A DNA stretch of 64,000 nucleotides from the NCBI RefSeq assembly GCF_011742165.1, contig NZ_JAAQTO010000004.1, positions 124,001 to 188,000 of the forward strand, given 5' to 3'. Position 1 is the first letter of the stretch. The number at the start of each line of letters is the position of its first letter. The notes below the pieces were generated by a model that saw nothing but the letters and a program-made list of their open reading frames with translations, did no database searches and was not told the DNA's origin. Positions 52,823 through 63,370 of the stretch are shown here, piece after piece. The stretch comes from Billgrantia bachuensis (GTDB lineage Bacteria; Pseudomonadota; Gammaproteobacteria; Pseudomonadales; Halomonadaceae). A program made the translations under genes and the position numbers.

Positions 52823-55800
52823 TCGTTGTGAGAGTCGTTGTGAGAGTCGTTGAGAGAGTCCTTTCGATCGGCCCGGGAATAGGGAATACCAAAGAACAGC
52901 GAGTACAATACCGGCACCGCGATCAGGGTCAGCAGCGAGGCAAAGGCCAGGCCACCCATGATCGTTACCGCCATGCTATTGAAGAAGGCATCGGTCAGCA
53001 GCGGCAACATGCCGAGGATGGTGGTGCCGGCGGCCAACGCTACCGGGCGCAGGCGGCTGATGCTGGCATCCACCAGCGCCTCGAGGCGCAGCTTGCCGCT
53101 TGCGATCTGGGCGTCGATCTCGTCGACCAGCACGATGGCATTCTTCATCAGCATGCCCGAGAGGCTGAGCATGCCCAGCAGGGCAGTAAACGAGAACGGC
53201 AGCCCGGTGACCAACAACCCGATCACCACGCCACAGATCGACATCGGCACCACCAGCCAGATGATCAGGGGCTGGCGCAGCTTGCCGAACAGCAGGACCG
53301 ACACCAGCAGCATGGCAACGAAACTCACCGGCAGCTGTTGCCCCAGCGACTCCTGAGCATCGCTTGAGTTCTCGTGTTCACCGCCCCAGGAGAGTGAATA
53401 GCCCGCAGGAAGCGTCATAGCCTCGATCTCATCGCGCACCGCAGAGAAGGCCGCCGCCGCCGTGTAGCCTTCGGCAGGATCGGCCTGTACCGTCAACGTG
53501 CGAACCCGATTGCGGCGGTGTATCAACGCCTCCTCGCTTTCGGTCTCGAAGCCGTCGACGATCTGGGCGATGGGAATGAAGCGCTGCTCGGCATTGCTCC
53601 ATACCATGCGGTCGGCCAACCGCGAGACGTCGTGCCGTTCGTCGGCCGGGGGACGCGCGATGATAGGAACCAGGTTGTCGCCTTCCCGATAGGTCCCCGC
53701 GCGCACGCCCGACGAGGCGAATTGCAGGGTGCGGGCCAGCTCGTCGCGGCTGACGCCGGCGATCCGCGCCCGCTCCTCGTTGAACTGCGGCGTCACAATG
53801 GTCTCCTGCTCGCGCCAGTCCTGTCGCACGTCGATCAAGGCCGAATTCCTGCGCATGATGGCCTTGGCCTCTTCCGCCAGGCTGCGCAACACTGCCGGAT
53901 CGCTGCCTTGCAGACGCGCCTCGACCTGAGCCCCGGCACCGGGGCCGAACTGGATACGCTGCGTTCTCACCCGCGCTTCGGGGAAGAGCGCCTGAAGTTC
54001 GGCATGGACCTCGGGGTCGAGCTCGGCAATCCGCTCCAGGCTTTGCGCCCGTACGATGAACTGGGCGTAAGCCGGGTTGGGTTGTTCGGGAGCGTAGGTG
54101 AGCATGAAACGTGTCGCCCCACGGCCAATGAAGGTCGACACCGCCTCGACCCCAGCCTTGTCCTGCAAGTAGGCTTCTACTCGTTCGGCATCGCGCCGGG
54201 TGGCCCGAATATCGCTGCCTTGGGGAAGCTCATAGTTGACGTAGAACATCGGCGTATTCGAGTCGGGAAAGAACGACTGCGAAACGAAGGTGAAACCCCA
54301 GGCGCAGGCCGCAGTAACGCACATCAGCAGTGCCACGGTCAGCACGCGCAGACGTAGCGCCAATGCCAGGAAGCGAGCGTAGAGACGATAGATCAATCCG
54401 CCATGCGGGTCCTTGTCGCTGCCGACCTGGGCGTTACGGAAAAAGTAAAAACCGAACAGCGGCGTGACGGTAATGGCCAGCACCCAGCTCAGCAACAGGG
54501 AAACCGCAATTACCGCGAACAGCGAGAACAGGAACTCGCCGGTCACGTCGTCTGAGAGGCCGATGCCCGAGAACGCCAGGATGCCGATCACCGTTGCTCC
54601 GAGCAGCGGAACCTGAGTGCGGCCGGCAGCCTCGCTGGCGGCCTCTTTCACCGCTTTGCCGCGCTGCATGTTGATGAGCATGCCTTCGGCCACGACGATG
54701 GCATTGTCCACCAGCATGCCCATGGCGATGATCAACGCCCCCAGCGAAACCCGCTCCATCTCGATGTCGAAGACCCACATGAAGAGCAGCGTGCCGAGCA
54801 CCGTGAGCAGTAGGGTCGCGCCGACCACCATCCCCACGCGCCAACCCATGAACAGGCACAGCACGCCGATGACGATGGATACCGACATGGCCAGATTGAT
54901 CAGGAAATCGTTGATCGCGTCGTCGACGACGTTGTGCTGCTCGTAGATGGGATGCAACTCGACGCCCAGCGGTATGCGCCCTTCCAGTGCCTCGAGGTGA
55001 CGTTCCACGGCCTCGCCCACTTCGACGATGTTGGCCTCGGCCACGCCGGCCACGGCCAGCGTGAAGGCTGCCTCGCCATTGTGGCGAATCAGGTGGTCGG
55101 GTACCTCCGCGGGCTGGCGGCGGACGCTCGCGATGTCGGCCAGCGAGATCTGTTCGGTGGTACCGGGGCGGCCGATGCGGATCGATTCGATGTTGGTCAC
55201 GCTGTCGACCCCGGCGCGTACGACGATACGCACATGATCGTCATCGATGCGCATCGACCCGGCATCGGTGACCTGGTTCTCGGTCTGGATGGTGTCGATC
55301 ACGTGGTCGATGGGAATGCCCAAGGTGGTGAGCCGCTCGTTGGGGATCTCGATGTAGATCGCCTCCTCGCGCTCCCCTGCCGTAGCCACACGGGCCACGT
55401 TGGGGACCGTGAGAATTTCGCGCTGGAGCATGCGCGAAACGTCGCGGATCTCGTCTTCACCGTAGCCGGGGGCGGTCACGGCATAGAAAATGCCGTAGAC
55501 CTCGCCGAAATCGTCGTTGACCTGGGAGGGCGAGGCGCCTCCGGGCAGGTCGGGCTGGGTATCGTTGACCTTGCGCCGCAGCTCGTCCCAGATCTGCGGC
55601 AACTCGTGACTGCGGTAGTTGGAAGACACCTCGACCTCGATCTCCGAGCGCCCCGGTAGGGAGAGCGACTCGATCACATCGATCTGCTGCAGCTCCTGAA
55701 TGGCCATCTCAAGGCGCTCGGTCACCTCCTCTTCGACCTCCTGGGCGGTCGCTCCGGGGTACGGCGTGTTGATGATGGCGTTGGGAATGGTGAAGGAAGG

Positions 55801-55911
55801 GTCTTCGAGCTTGCCCAGGTTGTTGAAACCCCAGATGCCGCCGAACAGGCAAATGACGACGATGAGCCAGGTGACGACCGGCCGTTCGATGGACGACTTG
55901 GCGATATCCAT
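52819..55911 (-). CDS. RND-family efflux transporter permease (AcrB/MMPL type)
   Basis: The protein has 1030 residues with the twelve-helix RND layout: a first helix near 12-30 (VVTWLIVVICLFGGIWGFNN), a large periplasmic loop, helices 2-6 with the proton-relay aspartate region GALIIAMGMLVDNAIVVAEG near 400, and a mirrored second half (SGMLMKNAIVLVDEID near 925). It should form a tripartite pump with the adaptor gene upstream and an outer-membrane channel encoded elsewhere. The substrate is unknown. The C-terminus ends in a repeated SHND/DSLND tail encoded by 12-bp repeats. Confidence 0.93.
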   Translation of the reverse strand: MDIAKSSIERPVVTWLIVVICLFGGIWGFNNLGKLEDPSFTIPNAIINTPYPGATAQEVEEEVTERLEMAIQELQQIDVIESLSLPGRSEIEVEVSSNYRSHELPQIWDELRRKVNDTQPDLPGGASPSQVNDDFGEVYGIFYAVTAPGYGEDEIRDVSRMLQREILTVPNVARVATAGEREEAIYIEIPNERLTTLGIPIDHVIDTIQTENQVTDAGSMRIDDDHVRIVVRAGVDSVTNIESIRIGRPGTTEQISLADIASVRRQPAEVPDHLIRHNGEAAFTLAVAGVAEANIVEVGEAVERHLEALEGRIPLGVELHPIYEQHNVVDDAINDFLINLAMSVSIVIGVLCLFMGWRVGMVVGATLLLTVLGTLLFMWVFDIEMERVSLGALIIAMGMLVDNAIVVAEGMLINMQRGKAVKEAASEAAGRTQVPLLGATVIGILAFSGIGLSDDVTGEFLFSLFAVIAVSLLLSWVLAITVTPLFGFYFFRNAQVGSDKDPHGGLIYRLYARFLALALRLRVLTVALLMCVTAACAWGFTFVSQSFFPDSNTPMFYVNYELPQGSDIRATRRDAERVEAYLQDKAGVEAVSTFIGRGATRFMLTYAPEQPNPAYAQFIVRAQSLERIAELDPEVHAELQALFPEARVRTQRIQFGPGAGAQVEARLQGSDPAVLRSLAEEAKAIMRRNSALIDVRQDWREQETIVTPQFNEERARIAGVSRDELARTLQFASSGVRAGTYREGDNLVPIIARPPADERHDVSRLADRMVWSNAEQRFIPIAQIVDGFETESEEALIHRRNRVRTLTVQADPAEGYTAAAAFSAVRDEIEAMTLPAGYSLSWGGEHENSSDAQESLGQQLPVSFVAMLLVSVLLFGKLRQPLIIWLVVPMSICGVVIGLLVTGLPFSFTALLGMLSLSGMLMKNAIVLVDEIDAQIASGKLRLEALVDASISRLRPVALAAGTTILGMLPLLTDAFFNSMAVTIMGGLAFASLLTLIAVPVLYSLFFGIPYSRADRKDSLNDSHNDSHND
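52822..52857. repeat. 12-bp tandem repeats at the 3' end of the RND permease gene
   Basis: GTCGTTGTGAGA occurs twice, followed by the variant GTCGTTGAGAGA. On the minus strand the units encode the final DSLNDSHNDSHND tail. The period is four codons, so slippage would lengthen or shorten the tail in frame. Confidence 0.9.
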
Positions 55912-55946
55912 ATCCTGCTCCTGACTAGGCTCCTTTAAAAAATCGA

Positions 55947-56091
55947 CTAGGACTTATGCGAAAAGTCGTCGAGCGTAGGCCAGACAAGGCAAAAATCGGC
56001 GAAAAGACGGAGTTTACGAATTGTAAATGAGTCCTTTAAGCCGGTTTTTAACGCCGTATGGGCAAGCGCAGGCACTTTTCGTAAGGCCTAG
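55947..56091. repeat. 145-bp intergenic palindromic element inside the RND operon
   Basis: The left end, CTAGGACTTATGCGAAAAGT, and the right end, GCACTTTTCGTAAGGCCTAG, are imperfect inverted repeats, with an AT-richer core (GGCGAAAAGACGGAGTTTAC) between them. The terminal CTAG at the right end supplies the stop codon of the adaptor gene. It lies between the adaptor and the permease on the minus strand and could fold into a long mRNA hairpin. Confidence 0.75.
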
Positions 56092-57143
56092 AGGGTCGCT
56101 TCCATGGGGCGCACAGACGCACCCTCATGCAGCAGGTGAGCCCCCGCGGCGACGATCTTTTCCCCCGGCTGCAGGCCGGCCAGGACCGGCACCGTCTCGC
56201 CCTGGATCTCGCCGACAAGCACACTACGCGGCTCCACCCGCTCGTCGTCGGAGCGATATACCCAGACGCGGAAGTCGCCTTCGTTGTCCTTGTCGAGCGC
56301 GGCGACGGGTATGCTCAGCGCTCCGTGTTCGACGGCATCGACCAGGGACACCGCCACCGAAGCCGTCATGCCCGGCATTGCGCCGACATTGGCCGGGTCG
56401 ACAATGGCGAAATCCACCTCATAGGTCTGCGCCACCTCGTCGGGCTCCGTGACGTGCTCGCGGTACTCGAGCGGGAAACGCTGGCCCGGCAGAGACAGCA
56501 ACTCGGCCTCGACCTCGAAGCGCTCGGGATCGGTCACATGGCGAATCAAGGTCTCGGGAACGTTGATCTTGACCCGTAGCTCCGTCACGTCCTGCACACG
56601 CACAATGGCCGTGTTGGGCGGCACGTTGCTGTGATTTTCTACCAGCCGGCGGGTCACCAGTGCATCGAAGGGTGCATTGATGATGGTATAGGAGAGGTCC
56701 TGGCGGGCGCTGTCGCGCTGAACTTCGGCAAGTTCGTACTGGGTGCGCACTTCGTCGAACGAGGACTGCGAGATCGAGTTGGTCTCGAGCAACTGGCGTG
56801 TGCGCTCCATCTCGCGCCTCGCCAACTGATACTCCGCCTCGGCCCGCCGAACGGCCAGCTCGTAATCGGTCGGGTCCAGCCTGGCGATCGTCTCTCCCTC
56901 CGGTATCAACTCCCCCTGGCGCGGAGGCATCTCGACCAGTTGCCCACCTACACGAAATGACAGGTCGACTGTGCGTACCGCCTCCACTCGGCCGACGAAG
57001 CGTCGGCTCGGCACGAGGGAATGCTCGCCCACCTCGATGAGCTTCACCACCCGGGCCGAAGGCTCGTCCTCTTCGGCCTGGTTCCTGTCGCAACCGGCCA
57101 ATGCCAGGACGACAAGCGCCAAAAGCATCATTGCTGGCTTCAT
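56088..57143 (-). CDS. RND efflux periplasmic adaptor lipoprotein
   Basis: The protein has 351 residues. A lipoprotein signal peptide with lipobox LAGC precedes the mature Cys18 (MMLLALVVLALAGCDRN). The HlyD/AcrA-type order is visible: lipoyl halves around LSFRVGGQLVEMPPRQGELI and INAPFDALVTRRLVENHSNV, a short coiled coil (about 95-150), then beta-barrel and membrane-proximal domains. It anchors in the inner membrane and couples the downstream permease to an outer channel. The gene ends at the border of the 145-bp repeat. Confidence 0.93.
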   Translation of the reverse strand: MKPAMMLLALVVLALAGCDRNQAEEDEPSARVVKLIEVGEHSLVPSRRFVGRVEAVRTVDLSFRVGGQLVEMPPRQGELIPEGETIARLDPTDYELAVRRAEAEYQLARREMERTRQLLETNSISQSSFDEVRTQYELAEVQRDSARQDLSYTIINAPFDALVTRRLVENHSNVPPNTAIVRVQDVTELRVKINVPETLIRHVTDPERFEVEAELLSLPGQRFPLEYREHVTEPDEVAQTYEVDFAIVDPANVGAMPGMTASVAVSLVDAVEHGALSIPVAALDKDNEGDFRVWVYRSDDERVEPRSVLVGEIQGETVPVLAGLQPGEKIVAAGAHLLHEGASVRPMEATL

Positions 57144-57455
57144 CCACCAACCTCCCTGTAGGAACCTACTCTTGCTCCAAGCAGCGGCATATGCCCAGCC
57201 AGCTACTTGAACGAGTAACCATAGACCATACAGCCACGTATGTAAGCCATGCCACTCGCGCTAATAATTGGCTGGCAAGGACACACCACGGCTCAAAGCG
57301 GATAGGATCAGCGCAGACAGCGACCGGAATGGGTCGAGGAGAAAAAGAGACTGGCTTTTGAGGCTACGATAGCGTGTGAAGTTGGCAATTCGTACTGATC
57401 ACACAGCCACGCTACGCTGAAAGTACCAGACACAGTCAGGAAGTAACGACGTTTC
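57144..57455. other. 312-bp divergent intergenic region
   Basis: The spacer between the RND adaptor (minus) and the membrane protein gene (plus) has no supported gene. It must contain promoters for both. I see only a short inverted pair (GTGTGA and TCACAC around 57375-57405) and no strong terminator or operator. Confidence 0.5.
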
Positions 57456-58595
57456 ATGGCCGAAGCAAGACCGGACCAGGAATACGCAGCGGAACCCAGC
57501 ACGTTCGAATGCTGGGCCGCACGTTACCTGCAGCATCACAACCATGCCAGCGCCATTCTCCGGCCAGCAAATGGCAGCAGGCAGATCGACGGCATCCGCC
57601 AAGTGTTTCGCCGAACTGTTGCCTGTGCCGCCCTGGCCGGCATTATCTCTGGTGGCATCATCGGCGGGATGGAGTGGTACATGCGTCGGAGCATGCTCGA
57701 CGACATGGGGATGAGCCTGGGGGAACAGTGGCTCTACTGGGCCGGCTTCTTCGCCATGGTCGGCGTGGTCAGCGCTGTGGAGATTGCCTTTCTCTACTGG
57801 AATGCGCTGCGCGGCGTGGCCACTACCAGCCGTCTTGCCGCCTTACCGCTTCACGATAGCCCCGGAGCCAGACTGATCGTGCTGGGGTTGACCCATGTCG
57901 CGCTCGAATTTCCCAGCCCAAGGCATCGCATCTATGGCATCGACCCCTATGCTCAGATGAGCCGGTGGAAGCTTACTGCCCTGGGATTGATGTATCGCAT
58001 GAAGGTGGGAATCAGCAGCTTCATCCTACGCATATTGCTGCGTCGCGTGCTAGGCCGCGTGGTACTGCGCGCTCTGCTGCCACTGGTTACCGGCCCACTC
58101 TACGCTGCGTGGAACGCCGTCATCACCTGGCGAATCCTGATCAAGGCCCGCGAGCAGGTGCTGGGCCCTTTCGTCATCGAAGCGCTGGTCGCGCAGCTAG
58201 AACACGACCCGTTGAGCGAACGAGCCCGTCGTGTCGTACTGCATGCACTCGGCGCCCTGATCATGGCCAATCAGGTTGCGCACCCCAACCATGTCTACCT
58301 GCTCTCGCGTCTGCTCGATAGCTTCGGCAAACATGAGCACGCTGTCGACGTGGATTGGCCACAGCAACGCTTCGTTCTCCATCGCCTGGAGCAACAGGAA
58401 AAGCACCGGGTACTTGAACTGCTGACCGCTGCCACCGTGCTCGCCGGAAGATGCAAGGGCAGGCGCAAGCGCTTCCTCGAAGAACTCTTCGAGGCTTGCG
58501 ACATGAGCTATCCGCAAGAGAAGGTCAGGGCCTGGCGTCATCGTTTCATCAATGGCCAGCCGATCGGCATCGCCGCGAACGCCCTTTCGGATTAG
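57456..58595 (+). CDS. integral membrane protein of unknown function (possibly LBF_2804 family)
   Basis: The protein has 379 residues. Two hydrophobic segments lie near 54-72 ([20 protein letters not shown]) and 88-110 ([20 protein letters not shown]), and another near 190-225 ([20 protein letters not shown]). The N-terminus and the C-terminal ~150 residues are soluble-like, with [20 protein letters not shown] and a basic tail. It resembles proteins named LBF_2804 family, but that is from memory and tentative. It is convergent with polB and overlaps it by TTAG. Confidence 0.7.
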   Translation: MAEARPDQEYAAEPSTFECWAARYLQHHNHASAILRPANGSRQIDGIRQVFRRTVACAALAGIISGGIIGGMEWYMRRSMLDDMGMSLGEQWLYWAGFFAMVGVVSAVEIAFLYWNALRGVATTSRLAALPLHDSPGARLIVLGLTHVALEFPSPRHRIYGIDPYAQMSRWKLTALGLMYRMKVGISSFILRILLRRVLGRVVLRALLPLVTGPLYAAWNAVITWRILIKAREQVLGPFVIEALVAQLEHDPLSERARRVVLHALGALIMANQVAHPNHVYLLSRLLDSFGKHEHAVDVDWPQQRFVLHRLEQQEKHRVLELLTAATVLAGRCKGRRKRFLEELFEACDMSYPQEKVRAWRHRFINGQPIGIAANALSD

Positions 58596-60967
58596 AACAA
58601 CCCTAGCTGGCGATCGATCAGGCTGGAGAAGTCCTCGCCACGGAAGGGCAGGATGCCATCGGCCACCGGCTGCAGCTGCCGGCTGAGATAGTGCTGATAA
58701 TCGATGGCGGAGCGACGCGCCTCGAGCGGTTCCGGCCCGGCCACGGTGATCACGTAGCGAATCCAGCCGCCATGCTGGTACTGCCGCGGCCGCCCGAGCT
58801 GGTCATTGAGTTCATCGGCCATGCGCGCGGCACGTACGTGAGGCGGCACGTTACGGCGATACTCGTCGAGCCGGCGGCGCAGCCGCTTGCGATAGACCAG
58901 GCGTTCATCGAACTCACCGGACAGCGTGCGGCTCACGTAGTCGCGCACGTAGTCGCGATAGGTCTCGCCGAGGAAGATGCGCCGATACAGCTCCTGTTGG
59001 AAAATCTTGGCCAGTGGCGTCCAGTCGGCACGCACCGTCTCCAGCCCTTTGAACACGACATGCTCGGCTCCATGAGCATCACGTACCAGCCCCGCATAGC
59101 GCTTCTTGCTGCCCTCCTCCGCACCGCGGATGGTAGGCATCAGGAAGCGCCGAAAATGGGTCTCGAGCTGAAGTTCCAGTGCACTCTCGAGGCCATGTTC
59201 CGCTTCGAGATGCTGCGCCCACCAGCCGTTGACCCGCTCCACCAGCCGTTGGCCGATGGCATGGGCATCGGCCTCTTCATGGGCGCTGCCCAACCAGACG
59301 AAGGTGGAATCGGTGTCGCCGTAGATCACCGTGTAGCCCTCGGCCTCGATCAGCTCGCGGGTACGTCGCATGATCTCGTGGCCACGCAGGGTGATCGACG
59401 ATGCCAGGCGCGGATCGAAAAAACGACAGCCGCGCGAGCCGAGCACACCGTAGAAGGAGTTCATGATGATCTTCAGCGCCTGGGATAGCGGCGCATTGCC
59501 CTCGCGTTTGGCGGCTTCGCGCCCCTGCCACACCCGTGCCACCATGTCGGGCAATGCATGCCGGGTACGTGAGAAGCGGGCGCCGCGAAACCCCGGCACG
59601 GTCTGCGATTCGGGCTCCTCCAGCCCTACCACCAGCCCCACCGGATCGATCAGAAAGGTGCGAATGATCGATGGATAGAGACTCTTGAAGTCGAGTACCA
59701 GCACCGAGTCGTAGAGCCCCGGGCGGGAGTCCATGACGAATCCGCCTGGACTGTCCTCGTTCCCGTCCCGCCCTTGAGAAAGACTCGGGGCTACGAAGCC
59801 CAGCCGGTGCATGCGCGGCAGGTAGAGATGCGAGAAGGCCGCCACCGAGCCGCCGCTGCGATCGGCCGGTAGCCCGGTGACGCTGGCCCGTTCGAGCAGG
59901 AAGTCAATGAGCTCGGTCTTCTCGAAGATACGCGTGACCAGCTCGCAGTCCTTGAGGTTGTAGCGGGCCAACGCCGGCTTGTCCTCGGCGAACATACGGT
60001 CGATCTCGTCCATGCGCTGGTAGGGATTGTCAATCGCCTTGCCCTCGCCGAGCAGCTCCTGGGCGACGCTTTCCAGGCTGAACGAGGCGAAGCGCCAAGT
60101 GGCCTGGCGCAGGGCTTCGATGCCATCAACGATCAGGCGCCCGGCGGCCGAGGCGAAGAAGTGGTTGGGATTACTCCCATGGGCGCGCCAGCCGAGCGGT
60201 TCGCCACCGCGTCCGAGCAACAGCGGTATGCCGAGACGCTCGGCGTGCCGCTGCAGGATTCGTAAATCAAACTGCACCAGATTCCAGCCGATGATCGCAT
60301 CCGGGTCGTGCCGGGCAATCCAGCCGTTGAGACTCTTCAGCAGCGCCTCATGGCTGGTGCAGTACTCGAGCGAGAAATCACGGGCAGTATCGGCCACGCC
60401 ACCCTGCCCGTTGGCGGGCCCCAGCATATAGACCTGGCGCTCGCCGCAGCCTTCGAGCGCGATGGAGTAGAGCTCCCCCCTGGCATTGGTCTCGATATCC
60501 AGCGAGGCAAGTGCGAGTCGGGGGCGATAATCTGGCGCTGGCTTCAGTTGGGCATCGATCAGCGCGCCATTGCCATCCGCGTCACCCATGAGCCACACCG
60601 GCGCGGTGATGAACCGCTCCATCAGGTAGCGTTCCGGCGGACGCACGTCGGCTTCGTAGATATCGATGCCGGCATCGCCCAGACGCTTGGCCAGGTTCAT
60701 CAACTGGCGATGCTGTCGACAGTAGAGACCGAGTACGGGACGATGCTGGAAGTCATGCAAATTTAGTTGCCGCAGCTCGACGTCACGCTCGCCGCGCAGC
60801 AGCGCCTCGGCCTGCTCACGCTGCTCGACAGGCAAAAACGCCACCGAGGGCTGCACCGGCAGGTGGACATGCCGAGGGCCATCATCGGTGGCCAGCCAGA
60901 ACGCGACCTCGGTGCCGGCCGTCGACTCCCGCCAGTGCCGGGTCAGCACGAACCCCTGCTGTTTCAA
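58592..60967 (-). CDS. polB: DNA polymerase II (family B)
   Basis: The protein has 791 residues, matching Pol II of E. coli (783). The 3'-5' exonuclease motif is [12 protein letters not shown] near 150, with exo II in [14 protein letters not shown]. Polymerase motifs are [17 protein letters not shown] near 420 (A), [19 protein letters not shown] near 500 (B) and [12 protein letters not shown] near 548 (C). This SOS-associated polymerase restarts replication past lesions. No LexA box was located upstream in the 70-bp gap to mepA. It follows mepA only across a convergent/adjacent junction and appears monocistronic. Confidence 0.97.
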   Translation of the reverse strand: MKQQGFVLTRHWRESTAGTEVAFWLATDDGPRHVHLPVQPSVAFLPVEQREQAEALLRGERDVELRQLNLHDFQHRPVLGLYCRQHRQLMNLAKRLGDAGIDIYEADVRPPERYLMERFITAPVWLMGDADGNGALIDAQLKPAPDYRPRLALASLDIETNARGELYSIALEGCGERQVYMLGPANGQGGVADTARDFSLEYCTSHEALLKSLNGWIARHDPDAIIGWNLVQFDLRILQRHAERLGIPLLLGRGGEPLGWRAHGSNPNHFFASAAGRLIVDGIEALRQATWRFASFSLESVAQELLGEGKAIDNPYQRMDEIDRMFAEDKPALARYNLKDCELVTRIFEKTELIDFLLERASVTGLPADRSGGSVAAFSHLYLPRMHRLGFVAPSLSQGRDGNEDSPGGFVMDSRPGLYDSVLVLDFKSLYPSIIRTFLIDPVGLVVGLEEPESQTVPGFRGARFSRTRHALPDMVARVWQGREAAKREGNAPLSQALKIIMNSFYGVLGSRGCRFFDPRLASSITLRGHEIMRRTRELIEAEGYTVIYGDTDSTFVWLGSAHEEADAHAIGQRLVERVNGWWAQHLEAEHGLESALELQLETHFRRFLMPTIRGAEEGSKKRYAGLVRDAHGAEHVVFKGLETVRADWTPLAKIFQQELYRRIFLGETYRDYVRDYVSRTLSGEFDERLVYRKRLRRRLDEYRRNVPPHVRAARMADELNDQLGRPRQYQHGGWIRYVITVAGPEPLEARRSAIDYQHYLSRQLQPVADGILPFRGEDFSSLIDRQLGLF

Positions 60968-61037
60968 CGCCGCCTCTCGCCCTACCTGGTCAGGCTGATA
61001 TTCTACCCCGCAAGCCCCTGACTGTCGCCTTGGCCCG

Positions 61038-61892
61038 TTATGGATTCAGTACTGCTCGGCAGGCTGGCGGCAAGGTACGGCTCGGCAGAGGATAGGCCTT
61101 GGGGCGCGGAGTCGGTACCAGTGCCTGACAGCCCTCCCCCGGCGGGGGTGGCGGTTGGTCGATGCACTCCGTCTGTCCCGGCGGGCAGCGTAACCGTACG
61201 TGCAGGTGCTCGTCGTGGGAGTGCCAAGGGCGAACCACGCGCAGCCAGGAGCGATCGTCCCACTCCCGTGCGCACAGGTCTCGCTTCACCGCGGCATCAA
61301 CGAAGATGCGTGCCACTCGCGGGTCGTCGGCAGCTAGACGAATGAGTTCGGCATGCCGAGACGTCCAACGCTCATCCAGGCGCTGGCTGTGCGGATCGAC
61401 CAGAATCGGCTGGTCGAGGCCCTCGCGCTCGCTGCGTTCGAGAAGCGGAAGGTCAAGGCGAAACCAGATGTCGACGTCGAGCCCGGTCTGATGGCTGACA
61501 TGACCGGAAGGCATCGGCCCACCGCGCGGCTGGGCCATGTCGCCCACCAGCATCGGGCCGAAGCCGGCCCGATTGACACGCTCGCCCAGACGCTCGATGT
61601 AATCGACAAGCGAAGGATGCCCATAGTGTCGGTTGCGCTCGAGATCCACTGTCTGGTAACCGACCCCCTCTTCGGGCAGTCTTTCCGCACCGGCGATACA
61701 GCCACCGTCATAGGGGCCGATGACACGCGGCGGGCCGTTGAGAGGCTCGTTGACCTCGGACCAGTCCACGGGTGTGCTGGGCCCCGAGGCGCTGGATTGA
61801 GCATTGGCGATCAACGAGCCACCGGCCATGAAGGCAGCCGACAGCATGACGCCCACTAAGCGTGGGCGACGATTGAGATAGCGTAACAACAT
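61038..61892 (-). CDS. mepA: penicillin-insensitive murein endopeptidase
   Basis: The protein has 284 residues with a signal peptide ([19 protein letters not shown]). MepA is a periplasmic LAS-family zinc enzyme that cuts D-Ala-mDAP cross-bridges. The zinc/active-site motifs are [15 protein letters not shown] near 131-145 and [14 protein letters not shown] near 225-238. Expected flanking segments [14 protein letters not shown] and [14 protein letters not shown] are present. The C-terminus ends with a Pro-rich, Cys-containing tail ([17 protein letters not shown]). It lies 33 bp downstream of the exported hydrolase, so the two may be cotranscribed. Confidence 0.95.
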   Translation of the reverse strand: MLLRYLNRRPRLVGVMLSAAFMAGGSLIANAQSSASGPSTPVDWSEVNEPLNGPPRVIGPYDGGCIAGAERLPEEGVGYQTVDLERNRHYGHPSLVDYIERLGERVNRAGFGPMLVGDMAQPRGGPMPSGHVSHQTGLDVDIWFRLDLPLLERSEREGLDQPILVDPHSQRLDERWTSRHAELIRLAADDPRVARIFVDAAVKRDLCAREWDDRSWLRVVRPWHSHDEHLHVRLRCPPGQTECIDQPPPPPGEGCQALVPTPRPKAYPLPSRTLPPACRAVLNP

Positions 61893-61925
61893 CGAAGGTT
61901 CATCCTTGCCAGACGGTGAGTTTCC

Positions 61926-63149
61926 TCATTCGCGCTCTTGCAGGGCAAGCCACTCGAGGCCGGGGCGATAGAGCATGTCGTGCTCGCCATCGAACAGCGC
62001 CAGCTCGGTCGGCCCCGATTGCAAATGCAGCAGGACCGGCGCCTCGGCTTCCTCGAAGTGCGGGTAGTCACGTTCTTCATGCAGCGATCGCTCTAGCAGC
62101 GCCTCGGGGATCTCCCCGCTCTCCATGATCGCCTCGATCTGCTCCTGCGAAATACCTCCCTCCTCCTCTATCAGATCGTTATAAGCTTGCAGCGCCTGCT
62201 CGACCGGCACGGTCTCATCGTCGATACCGTGAGCGATCAACACCCGCATCCCACCGGCCGCATCGGGCACGTGCGCCTTGGGACTACGCTGCATGCACTC
62301 ATCGTGGGCCTCGCTACCTTCCTCCGGCACACCACCACAAGCCTCGGCGATTTCCTCGGCATACTTCTCCCCAAGCCGATCGTTCCATTCATACCAGCTA
62401 GCCAGATCGTAGACCGGCACCCAGGCCGCGACGCCGGCAAACGTATCGGGATGACGGCTGGCCAGGTGCAGTGCGTTCATGGCTCCGCCGGAGTAGCCCA
62501 GCAGGTAGATACGCGACTCATCCACGTTGGCATTCTCGCGGGCGTACTCCAAGGCATCTTCCATGTCGGAGATGACGAGATCGGAAGCCGTCGATTCTGG
62601 GCGGCCATCATTGGCCCCGCGAAAATCGGGGTGCATGAAGGCCCATTCGTTGGACACGGCGAACTGTGCGAGAGGAATATCGATGTTCTGGAGGTAGTCG
62701 GTACTCCAGCTGTGCAGCACCAGAAGAAGCGGACGCTCCTCCTCAACCTCCGGCGCATAGAACAAGGCCGGCTGTTCGTAATCATCCGCCGAGGCGGGAA
62801 TGCTGATGTCTTCGACCTCGGGCACGTACTCCTGCCAGGCGGAGAGTTCGGCATCGATCAGCGATCCTGGGAATTCGGTGACGACGAGGTGCTCGCTGGG
62901 ATGCTCCAACTCGGGCTTCTCAGCCTCGTCTCGCGCTTCGATGCCGAGCAAGCGGTTCGGCCCAGGTTCCTGCGCCTGCACTTCGCCGATACCGACCTGA
63001 TGGCTAACGACCAGCACCACAAGCAGTAATGCCAAGCGGTCGATCTGCACATGGGAAACCGGGGTATTGGAAGGACATCGACCGGCTGAAACCGCACACG
63101 GGGGATGGAGCAATCGATGATCCGGGGGCGTGGCACCTTTACGTTCCAT
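61926..63149 (-). CDS. exported alpha/beta hydrolase (prolyl-oligopeptidase-like)
   Basis: The protein has 407 residues. The ATG at 63147-63149 has AGGAG 8 bp upstream. The N-terminus is long before the hydrophobic core (LALLLVVLVVSHQVGIGEVQ, about 38-58), so the signal peptide has an extended n-region. The hydrolase fold shows RPLLLVLHSW (oxyanion strand), nucleophile elbow YLLGYSGGAMNAL near 222, an Asp candidate in AHGIDDETVPVEQ and His in DGEHDMLY. It may be an esterase or dipeptidyl/oligopeptidase-type enzyme in the periplasm or secreted. Substrate unknown. Confidence 0.82.
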   Translation of the reverse strand: MERKGATPPDHRLLHPPCAVSAGRCPSNTPVSHVQIDRLALLLVVLVVSHQVGIGEVQAQEPGPNRLLGIEARDEAEKPELEHPSEHLVVTEFPGSLIDAELSAWQEYVPEVEDISIPASADDYEQPALFYAPEVEEERPLLLVLHSWSTDYLQNIDIPLAQFAVSNEWAFMHPDFRGANDGRPESTASDLVISDMEDALEYARENANVDESRIYLLGYSGGAMNALHLASRHPDTFAGVAAWVPVYDLASWYEWNDRLGEKYAEEIAEACGGVPEEGSEAHDECMQRSPKAHVPDAAGGMRVLIAHGIDDETVPVEQALQAYNDLIEEEGGISQEQIEAIMESGEIPEALLERSLHEERDYPHFEEAEAPVLLHLQSGPTELALFDGEHDMLYRPGLEWLALQERE

Positions 63150-63308
63150 GGCTTTTCTCCTGACAGCGACAGTTCCTTAGCGTTGTCTCTCGCAGTCTAG
63201 TCATGGACCCCGTTGGTGCCAGCGTAGGGACCAGTCGCGAAAAATGCCTGAGTCTGACTCCGGCCCGGCCCTGGTAACGCCGACCCAAACGAGCGACCCC
63301 GAACGAAA

Positions 63309-63334
63309 CCGGCCCATGCAGATACATGGGCCGG
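63309..63334 (-). terminator. probable intrinsic terminator of the small lipoprotein gene
   Basis: CCGGCCCATG-CAGATA-CATGGGCCGG forms a perfect 10-bp stem. On the minus strand it lies 37 bp past the lipoprotein stop and is followed by TTTCGTT, a modest U-tract. It lies 160 bp before the hydrolase start and separates the two genes. Confidence 0.75.
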
Positions 63335-63370
63335 CTGAACGTACCGCTAATACCTTACTCTGGCAGGGGT

